Program-made: the position numbers and the translations under genes | Shown: positions 6,711-12,081 of the stretch, one piece after another | Numbering within the stretch: the first letter of the stretch is position 1 | How the letters are laid out: every line of letters begins with the position of its first letter | Origin: Arsenophonus sp052174135 | Lineage (GTDB): Bacteria; Pseudomonadota; Gammaproteobacteria; Enterobacterales; Enterobacteriaceae | Length of the DNA stretch: 12,081 nt | Direction: 5' to 3' | NCBI GenBank assembly: GCA_052174135.1 | Contig: JBQMRZ010000014.1 | Coordinates: 1 to 12,081, forward strand | Notes under the pieces: generated by a model | Seen by the model: only the letters and a program-made list of their open reading frames with translations | Databases searched by the model: none | Told to the model about the DNA's origin: nothing

Positions 6711-9071
6711 TCAAAAACATTTTTTATTTACTAATTCAATTTCAAATGGTGGTCTTTGTAATGCAATAGAAAAAACTTCTTCAACAGTCTTTACTGGATA
6801 AATCTTTAAATCTGAAATAATATTTTGAGGTATTTCTTCTAAATCCCGGCGATTTTCATAAGGAATTAATACAATTTTTATACCGCCACGATGAGCTGCT
6901 AATAATTTTTCTTTTAAACCACCAATAGGTAATACTAATCCTCGTAATGTTATCTCACCTGTCATTGCTACGTTTGCTCGCACAGAATTTCCAGTTAAAC
7001 ATGAAACTAATGCTGTACACATTGCAATTCCTGCGCTAGGACCATCTTTTGGTGTTGCCCCTTCAGGTACATGCACATGAATATCTCGTTTTTCATAAAA
7101 ATCAGTTTTAATACCTAGCTTTTCTGCACGCGCTCGTACAGCAGTTAATGCAGTTTGAATTGATTCTTGCATAACCTCACCTAATGATCCAGTATAAGTA
7201 AGTTTACCTTTTCCTGGCACACAAGCTGTTTCAATGGTTAATAAATCCCCACCAACTTCCGTCCAAGCTAAACCAGTTACTTGACCAATACGATTTACTG
7301 TATCTGCACGACCATAATCAATTTTACGCACACCAAGATAACTTTTTAGATTATCTTCATTAATTAAAATATGTTTTAACACTTTATCCATTAGTAATTC
7401 TTTTACCGATTTACGACATAATTTAGAGATTTCACGTTCTAAACCACGAACACCAGCTTCTCGTGTATAATAATGAATAATACCAATAATTGCACTATTA
7501 TCGATTGTAAGCTCACTTTTTTTTAGAGCATTTCGTTGAATCTGTTTAGGTAATAAATGTTTTTTTGCAATATTAAATTTTTCATCTTCTGTGTAACCAG
7601 AAAGCCGAATTACTTCCATTCGATCTAATAATGGCGCTGGGATGTTCATTGAATTTGAAGTCGCAACAAACATAACATCAGAAAGGTCATAGTCAACTTC
7701 TAAATAATGATCATTAAATGCAATATTTTGTTCTGGATCAAGCACTTCAAGTAAAGCAGATGCTGGATCACCACGCATGTCCGAAGACATTTTATCAATT
7801 TCATCTAATAAAAATAAAGGATTTTTAACAGCAACTTTTGCCATTTTTTGAATTAATTTTCCTGGCATAGAACCAATATAAGTTCGTCTATGTCCACGAA
7901 TTTCTGCCTCATCACGGACACCGCCAAGAGCCATACGAATATATTTACGCCCAGTCGCTTTAGCAATTGATTGACCTAATGATGTTTTACCAACACCAGG
8001 CGGTCCTACTAAACATAAAATTGGTCCTTTAATTTTACTTATACGACTTTGAACAGCTAAATATTCTAAAATACGCTCCTTAACACGCTCTAAACCATAA
8101 TGATCTTTATCGAGTATCTCTTGAGCTTTTACTAAATCTTTTTTGACTTTACTACGAGTATTCCACGGAACTTGTATCATCCAATCGATATAGCTTCGTA
8201 AAACTGTCGCTTCAGCAGACATAGGTGACATCATTTTCATTTTTTGTAATTCTGCTTCTGCTTTTTGTCTAGCTTCCTTTGGCATTTTAACTTTTTCTAT
8301 TTTTCGTTTAAATATTTCATATTCATCTGGGGTATCTTCCATCTCACCTAATTCTTTTTGAATTGCTTTCATCTGTTCATTTAAATAATATTCTCGTTGA
8401 CTTTTCTCCATTTGTTTTTTAACACGATTGCGAATGCGTTTTTCAACTTGAAGTAAATCAATCTCAGATTCCATCATCACTATTAAATATTCAAGACGCT
8501 CAACTAAATCAGTCATTTCTAATACACGCTGTTTATCTGCTAATTTTAATGGCATATGAGAAGCAATTGTATCTGCTAATTTAGCAGATTGTTCAATAGA
8601 ATGTAATGATGTTAATACTTCAGGTGGAATTTTTTTATTTAATTTGATATAACCTTCAAATTGATTAATTGTTGTCCGATTAAGGACTTCTTGTTCTTTT
8701 TCATTAACGGCTGGTGAAATAAAATATTCAGCTTCTGCCATAAAATACTCTCCATTATCGGTTAGTTTTGTGATTTTTGCACGTCGTAACCCTTCAACTA
8801 ATACTTTAACAGTACCATCCGGTAATTTTAACATTTGTAAAATAGACGCAACTGTCCCTACAGAAAAAAGATCATTTACACTCGGCTCATCAGTAGATGC
8901 TTCTTTTTGAGCCACTAACATAACCTGTTTATTATGATCCATTGCTGCTTCAAGACAATGAATTGATTTTTCACGGCCGACAAATAATGGGATCACCATA
9001 TATGGATAAACTACAACATCACGCAAAGGCAGTACAGGAATTTCAATACATTCGGAACGCTCAAGATTCAT
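6711..9071 (-). CDS. lon: Lon, ATP-dependent serine protease
   Basis: Lon is a homo-oligomeric cytoplasmic AAA+ protease that degrades misfolded proteins and specific regulators. The 786-residue product aligns without visible gaps to E. coli Lon (784) until the last dozen residues. The N-terminal substrate-binding domain (about 10-205) is followed by a helical coiled-coil part. The AAA+ module has Walker A GPPGVGKT (356-363) and Walker B FLLDEID (Asp423-Glu424). The protease domain carries Ser679 in PKDGPSAG and Lys722 in GGLKEK, the Ser-Lys catalytic dyad. All key residues are present, so it should be active. Small changes from E. coli include Arg8 to Cys and His24 to Tyr, and a divergent tail ending VNKKCF. 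The start codon matches E. coli (MNLERSE); the leader just upstream has a weak purine stretch GAGAG. Transcription likely starts at the sigma-32 promoter at 9246-9273 and may also read through from clpX, as no clear terminator lies between. Confidence 0.99.
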   Translation of the reverse strand: MNLERSECIEIPVLPLRDVVVYPYMVIPLFVGREKSIHCLEAAMDHNKQVMLVAQKEASTDEPSVNDLFSVGTVASILQMLKLPDGTVKVLVEGLRRAKITKLTDNGEYFMAEAEYFISPAVNEKEQEVLNRTTINQFEGYIKLNKKIPPEVLTSLHSIEQSAKLADTIASHMPLKLADKQRVLEMTDLVERLEYLIVMMESEIDLLQVEKRIRNRVKKQMEKSQREYYLNEQMKAIQKELGEMEDTPDEYEIFKRKIEKVKMPKEARQKAEAELQKMKMMSPMSAEATVLRSYIDWMIQVPWNTRSKVKKDLVKAQEILDKDHYGLERVKERILEYLAVQSRISKIKGPILCLVGPPGVGKTSLGQSIAKATGRKYIRMALGGVRDEAEIRGHRRTYIGSMPGKLIQKMAKVAVKNPLFLLDEIDKMSSDMRGDPASALLEVLDPEQNIAFNDHYLEVDYDLSDVMFVATSNSMNIPAPLLDRMEVIRLSGYTEDEKFNIAKKHLLPKQIQRNALKKSELTIDNSAIIGIIHYYTREAGVRGLEREISKLCRKSVKELLMDKVLKHILINEDNLKSYLGVRKIDYGRADTVNRIGQVTGLAWTEVGGDLLTIETACVPGKGKLTYTGSLGEVMQESIQTALTAVRARAEKLGIKTDFYEKRDIHVHVPEGATPKDGPSAGIAMCTALVSCLTGNSVRANVAMTGEITLRGLVLPIGGLKEKLLAAHRGGIKIVLIPYENRRDLEEIPQNIISDLKIYPVKTVEEVFSIALQRPPFEIELVNKKCF

Positions 9072-9245
9072 ATAAGGTTCTCTCTTTTTTTTAACTTATA
9101 CCAATTTTATGGTTTCCTTAAAAGTTTTGTTTTGAGTATTTGAATTTGAAATAGTAATTTCAAATTCATTTCATATTAAAAACTTTTTAGTTTTATTATT
9201 TATTTGTTTATTTTTATAGAAACCTTAAAATTCAAATATAAAATT
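9072..9245 (-). promoter_or_regulatory. Structured 5' leader of lon
   Basis: The RNA expected between the sigma-32 promoter and the lon start holds three nested pairings: outer GGTTTC/GAAACC (9111-9116 with 9219-9224), middle 12 positions with one mismatch (9117-9128 with 9179-9190), and an inner perfect 12-bp hairpin TGAATTTGAAAT-loop-ATTTCAAATTCA (9141-9168). The outer 5' strand AAGGTT (plus 9221-9226) could instead pair with AACCTT directly before the start codon (plus 9074-9079). This suggests a possible translational switch or thermosensor (inference); no known riboswitch family is recognised. Confidence 0.4.
9141..9168. repeat. 12-bp perfect hairpin in the lon leader
   Basis: TGAATTTGAAAT (9141-9152) and ATTTCAAATTCA (9157-9168) are exact complements around a 4-nt loop AGTA, with two G-C pairs. 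It lies 70 nt upstream of lon and downstream of its heat-shock promoter, so it would be transcribed into the leader. No T-tract follows on the minus strand, so it is not an obvious terminator. Confidence 0.6.
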
Positions 9246-9273
9246 ATATGGGGATAAGATTTTAATATTCAAT
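9246..9273 (-). promoter_or_regulatory. Sigma-32 (RpoH) heat-shock promoter of lon
   Basis: The minus strand reads ATTGAAT (9273-9267), a 13-nt spacer, then CCCCATAT (9253-9246). The -10 element matches the sigma-32 consensus CCCCATNT fully and the -35 keeps TTGAA of CTTGAAA. As I recall it, the E. coli lon promoter has GTTGAAT, a 13-nt spacer and CCCCATAT, so sequence and spacing are preserved although the spacer itself has changed. Four G-C pairs in a row are striking in this AT-rich spacer. The transcription start should fall about 5-8 nt downstream, near 9240, giving a leader of roughly 170 nt. It implies a functional RpoH in this organism. Confidence 0.88.
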
Positions 9274-9354
9274 AGACTGATTTACTATCAAATATAAAAT
9301 GAGAGAAACTATTAATTTTGTGTTATTTAATTTTAATTAATAAAGTATTAAAAT

Positions 9355-10641
9355 TTATTTTTCACCGAATACTTGTTTATCAAACTGACTATAAATTATC
9401 AAAGGCTCTGATTGACCTGCAACGACCATTTCATCAATTACTACTTTCTCAACATGTTTCATTGACGGTAAGTTGTACATAATTTCTAGTAAAGTCCCTT
9501 CTACAATAGAACGTAAACCACGTGCTCCTGTTTTTTTAGACATAGCTTTTTTAGTAATTGCTTTCAATGCTTCTTCTCGAAACTCTAAATTAACACCTTC
9601 TAATTCAAAAAGTACTTGATATTGTTTAGTTAATGCATTTTTAGGCTCTTTTAATATTTGAATTAATGCTTCTTCATTTAATTCGCCTAATGTAGTAACG
9701 ATAGGTAAACGACCAATAAACTCGGGAATTAATCCAAACTTAATTAAATCTTCTGGTTCAACTTGAGAAAGTAGTTGACATTCGGTAACTCGTTCAGATT
9801 TACTTTTTACTTCAGCTGAAAAACCAATACCTGAACGTGTATTTAATCGTCGTCCAATCAGTTTATCAAGACCTGCAAAAGCCCCGCCACAAATAAATAA
9901 AATTTTAGAAGTGTCAACTTGCAAAAATTCCTGTTGTGGGTGTTTACGGCCTCCATGAGGCGGTACTGAAGCAATTGTACCTTCAATGAGTTTAAGTAAA
10001 GCTTGCTGAACACCCTCACCTGAAACATCTCGTGTAATTGATGGATTATCAGATTTACGAGATATTTTATCAATTTCATCAATATAAACAATACCACGTT
10101 CTGCTTTTTCTACATCATAGTCACATTTTTGTAAAAGTTTTTGAATAATATTTTCTACATCTTCACCAACATAACCAGCTTCCGTTAATGTTGTTGCATC
10201 AACTATAGTAAATGGTATATCTAAGTAACGAGCTAAGGTTTCAGCTAATAATGTCTTACCGCTACCTGTTGGCCCAATGAGTAAAATATTACTTTTACCT
10301 AATTCTATTTCCTCACCATTCATCCTTTCATTAGAGATATCACGCAGCCGTTTATAGTGATTATAAACGGCTACTGCTAATATTTTTTTTGCATTTTTCT
10401 GACCAATAACATAATCATCAAGATGATGATGAATTTCATGTGGTGTAGGTAATATACTTCGCTCATAATGAAGACCAATTTCTTTAACTTCTTCTCGAAT
10501 AATATCATTACAGAGCTCAACACACTCATCACAAATATAAACTGACGGACCAGCAATTAACTTACGAACTTCTTGTTGGCTTTTCCCGCAGAAGGAGCAG
10601 TATAGCAATTTTCCTGAACTCTCTTTGCGTTTATCTGTCAT
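9355..10641 (-). CDS. clpX: ClpX, ATPase and substrate-recognition subunit of ClpXP
   Basis: ClpX is a hexameric AAA+ unfoldase that recognises tagged or adaptor-bound proteins and threads them into ClpP. From the Met at 10641 the protein has 428 residues versus 424 in E. coli; the extra four lie in a variable loop near residues 101-112. The N-terminal zinc-binding domain has Cys15, Cys18, Cys37 and Cys40. The AAA+ domain has Walker A GPTGSGKT (123-130), pore-loop GYVGE (Tyr157), Walker B YIDE (Asp188-Glu189), the RKH loop (232-234), Arg311 in EFIGRLP, and sensor-2 GARGLR (Arg374). The IGF loop that docks on ClpP is at 272-274. An in-frame ATG lies nine codons earlier (10668), but the chosen start matches E. 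coli MTDKRK and has GTGAGG 8 nt upstream. It is co-oriented with clpP (114-nt spacer) and probably co-transcribed with it. Confidence 0.98.
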   Translation of the reverse strand: MTDKRKESSGKLLYCSFCGKSQQEVRKLIAGPSVYICDECVELCNDIIREEVKEIGLHYERSILPTPHEIHHHLDDYVIGQKNAKKILAVAVYNHYKRLRDISNERMNGEEIELGKSNILLIGPTGSGKTLLAETLARYLDIPFTIVDATTLTEAGYVGEDVENIIQKLLQKCDYDVEKAERGIVYIDEIDKISRKSDNPSITRDVSGEGVQQALLKLIEGTIASVPPHGGRKHPQQEFLQVDTSKILFICGGAFAGLDKLIGRRLNTRSGIGFSAEVKSKSERVTECQLLSQVEPEDLIKFGLIPEFIGRLPIVTTLGELNEEALIQILKEPKNALTKQYQVLFELEGVNLEFREEALKAITKKAMSKKTGARGLRSIVEGTLLEIMYNLPSMKHVEKVVIDEMVVAGQSEPLIIYSQFDKQVFGEK

Positions 10642-10649
10642 TGAGATAA

Positions 10650-10655
10650 CCTCAC
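10650..10655 (-). promoter_or_regulatory. Ribosome binding site deciding the clpX start
   Basis: GTGAGG on the minus strand sits 8 nt before the ATG at 10641. The upstream candidate ATG at 10668 has only TAGGG about 2 nt ahead, too close to serve. The site therefore supports the E. coli-like start MTDKRK. Confidence 0.65.
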
Positions 10656-10675
10656 TTTTAATCATCACCCTAATT

Positions 10676-10703
10676 TTAAATAAAAAGGTAATAAAAAACC
10701 TTT
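10676..10703 (-). terminator. Weak terminator or attenuator between clpP and clpX
   Basis: The minus strand reads AAAGGT, an 8-nt loop TTTTTATT, then ACCTTT (10703-10684) running into TTATTT. With six pairs, two of them G-C, and a T-rich tail it resembles a leaky intrinsic terminator. It would reduce rather than stop clpX expression from the clpP promoter. A second short hairpin, AAGCTA-ATA-TAGCTT (10735-10721), lies between it and the clpP stop. Confidence 0.35.
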
Positions 10704-10720
10704 ACTAATTAATCATATAT

Positions 10721-10735
10721 AAGCTATATTAGCTT
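10721..10735. repeat. Short inverted repeat after clpP
   Basis: AAGCTA and TAGCTT form a 6-bp stem with a 3-nt loop, starting 20 nt beyond the clpP stop. It may protect the 3' end of a processed clpP mRNA or be chance; no T-tract follows. Confidence 0.35.
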
Positions 10736-10755
10736 TATTATATATTTATATAAAA

Positions 10756-11379
10756 TTAATTACGATTAGTATAAATTTTATCTACCAAACCATAACTAAC
10801 TGCTTCTTCTGAAGATAAAAAACGATCCCTTTCAGTATCATTCTCAACCTCTTTTATTTTTTTACCTGTATGTTTAGCCATTAATTCATTCATACGTGAT
10901 TTAATTTTTAAAATCTCTTTAGCGTGAATTTCAATATCAGACGCTTGCCCTTGAAACCCACCTAAAGGTTGATGAATCATTACGCGAGAATTGAATAAAC
11001 AATAACGTTTCCCTTTAGTACCAGCTGTAAGTAAAAAAGCACCCATCGAGCATGCCTGCCCAATACAAATTGTACTGACATCAGGTTTAATGAATTGCAT
11101 TGTGTCATAAATTGACATACCTGCCGTAACGACCCCGCCCGGTGAATTAATATAAAGATAGATATCTTTATCAGGATTTTCAGCCTCTAAAAACAGCATT
11201 TGAGCAACAACTAAATTTGCCATGTAATCTTCGATTTGGCCAGTTAAAAAAATAATTCTTTCTTTAAGTAAACGTGAATAAATATCATAAGAACGCTCAC
11301 CTCGTGAGGTTTGCTCAATTACCATTGGTACTAATGCCATTAATAGTGCAAATTGATCTTGATTGTTATCATATAACAT
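10756..11379 (-). CDS. clpP: ClpP, proteolytic subunit of ClpXP
   Basis: ClpP is the serine peptidase that forms a two-ring, 14-subunit barrel and degrades chains fed in by ClpX (or ClpA, if present). The 207-residue product has exactly the E. coli length and aligns without gaps. The first 14 residues (ending ALLM) correspond to the autocleaved propeptide, after which ALVPMVIEQTSRGERSYD begins the mature protein with its axial-loop segment. The catalytic triad is Ser111, His136 and Asp185 (in GQACSMGA, MIHQP and TERDRF). Two substitutions lie near the active site compared with E. coli: Ala110 to Cys beside the nucleophile and Pro129 to Phe in the usually conserved PNSRVMIHQP stretch. The start is preceded by a canonical AGGAGGT. 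It heads the clpP-clpX pair; tig, its usual upstream neighbour, is not within 700 nt. Confidence 0.98.
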   Translation of the reverse strand: MLYDNNQDQFALLMALVPMVIEQTSRGERSYDIYSRLLKERIIFLTGQIEDYMANLVVAQMLFLEAENPDKDIYLYINSPGGVVTAGMSIYDTMQFIKPDVSTICIGQACSMGAFLLTAGTKGKRYCLFNSRVMIHQPLGGFQGQASDIEIHAKEILKIKSRMNELMAKHTGKKIKEVENDTERDRFLSSEEAVSYGLVDKIYTNRN

Positions 11380-11383
11380 TTCT

Positions 11384-11390
11384 ACCTCCT
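11384..11390 (-). promoter_or_regulatory. Canonical Shine-Dalgarno of clpP
   Basis: AGGAGGT lies 4 nt before the clpP ATG and is a full match to the anti-Shine-Dalgarno core. It is the strongest ribosome binding site in the window, consistent with high ClpP expression. Confidence 0.8.
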
Positions 11391-12081
11391 AATTAAATAC
11401 TTTAGGGTGTCTAATTTATCTAATTTTAGTTAAGATAAATAAAATATAACTATAACCACAAACTTAACTATTATTTACAAAAAATACCTCCATTCATATA
11501 CATAAATACTAAGAGATATTTAATTATCTCTAATATTATCCTAAAAAATAAATAATTTTTACTGAACTTTCAGATGACAATTACATAATATTTAACGGAA
11601 TCTATAAATAAATTTAATTCTATTAAAATGATAAATATGTTTTTTCTTATTAGTATTTTATAGTTAATTAGGAAAATCTATATTGAAAAATATAATTTTT
11701 AATATTTTCAATCCTTTCAATTTGTTGAAAACAGTAAATTAGCGTACTAGTTATACTAATTATTATTTATTTTTAATAAAATATTTGCTTTTTTCTTTAA
11801 AAAAGAAATTCAAGATTATTACGAATATTTTATTAATTTAAAAAAAATAATTTTAATATTACATTTAAAGCAATGGTAACAAAAACTGATTTTTATATCT
11901 TATTTCATTCTAACATTACTTAATCAATATTTCATATTTCACTGAAATTTTCATTTCATCAATATTTTTTGTGCAATTAGTCTTTATAATAGTGATTTAA
12001 TGTTCTAATTACGAGATTATCTATTTTTATATCATCAAATTATTTAAATTTCGTTATATAAGTAACTGTAATTAAGATTCT
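11391..12081. other. Gene-free region upstream of clpP
   Basis: No coding sequence is recognisable in these 691 nt. In E. coli tig (trigger factor) ends about 250 nt upstream of clpP on the same strand; no trigger-factor segment can be read here, although tig could still lie beyond the window edge. The clpP promoter must be somewhere here, but no sigma-32 -10 element (CCCCAT) occurs on the minus strand, and the AT richness makes sigma-70 boxes impossible to pick out with confidence. An isolated CTTGAAT (11816-11810) has no matching -10. A short GGAGG (minus strand, near 11490) is followed by an early stop and does not start a gene. Confidence 0.7.

Noticed and set aside
9858..10097. Open frame of 79 codons on the plus strand
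   Set aside because: It lies entirely inside clpX on the opposite strand, resembles no known protein and has no clear ribosome binding site. It is a shadow of the conserved clpX sequence.
10642..10668. Longer clpX with nine extra N-terminal residues
   Set aside because: The extra codons do not match the ClpX family, and the better ribosome binding site serves the ATG at 10641.
11810..11816. CTTGAAT resembling a sigma-32 -35 box upstream of clpP
   Set aside because: No C-rich -10 element follows at the right distance; the word is easily produced by chance.

Overview
This window looks like a piece of a strongly reduced, extremely AT-rich genome from a gammaproteobacterial (Enterobacterales-type) host-restricted symbiont. 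Four intact genes, all on the minus strand, encode proteins that align nearly end to end with the Escherichia coli versions as I remember them. They sit in long gene-free stretches that are only about a tenth to an eighth G+C by eye. Coding sequence covers only about half of the window (about 6.1 of 12.1 kb). Conserved housekeeping proteins surrounded by large decayed spacers are typical of insect endosymbionts still losing DNA. The species cannot be fixed from this sequence alone.

Layout in transcription order (right to left): 12081-11380 is a gene-free leader; clpP (11379-10756); a 114-nt spacer with a weak terminator-like hairpin; clpX (10641-9355, start corrected from 10668); a 283-nt spacer with a well-preserved sigma-32 heat-shock promoter and a foldable lon leader; lon (9071-6711); a 1.48-kb gene-free gap where E. 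coli carries hupB, with a probable terminator near its lon end and a strong palindrome near ppiD; ppiD (5226-3352, start corrected from 5244); and a 3.35-kb gene desert to position 1 with several long perfect inverted repeats. The order clpP-clpX-lon-(hupB)-ppiD is the ancestral enterobacterial one with hupB missing. tig, which lies directly upstream of clpP in E. coli, is not found within 700 nt of clpP.

Together the genes form a protein quality-control block. ClpX unfolds substrates and feeds them to the ClpP peptidase. Lon is a self-contained ATP-dependent protease. PpiD is an inner-membrane periplasmic chaperone at the Sec translocon. Active-site and ATPase residues are present in all three protease components, so ClpXP and Lon should work. 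I see no new defence or mobile system here. The most notable signals are non-coding: the retained lon heat-shock promoter, a nested inverted-repeat structure in the lon leader, and isolated long hairpins in otherwise decayed DNA.
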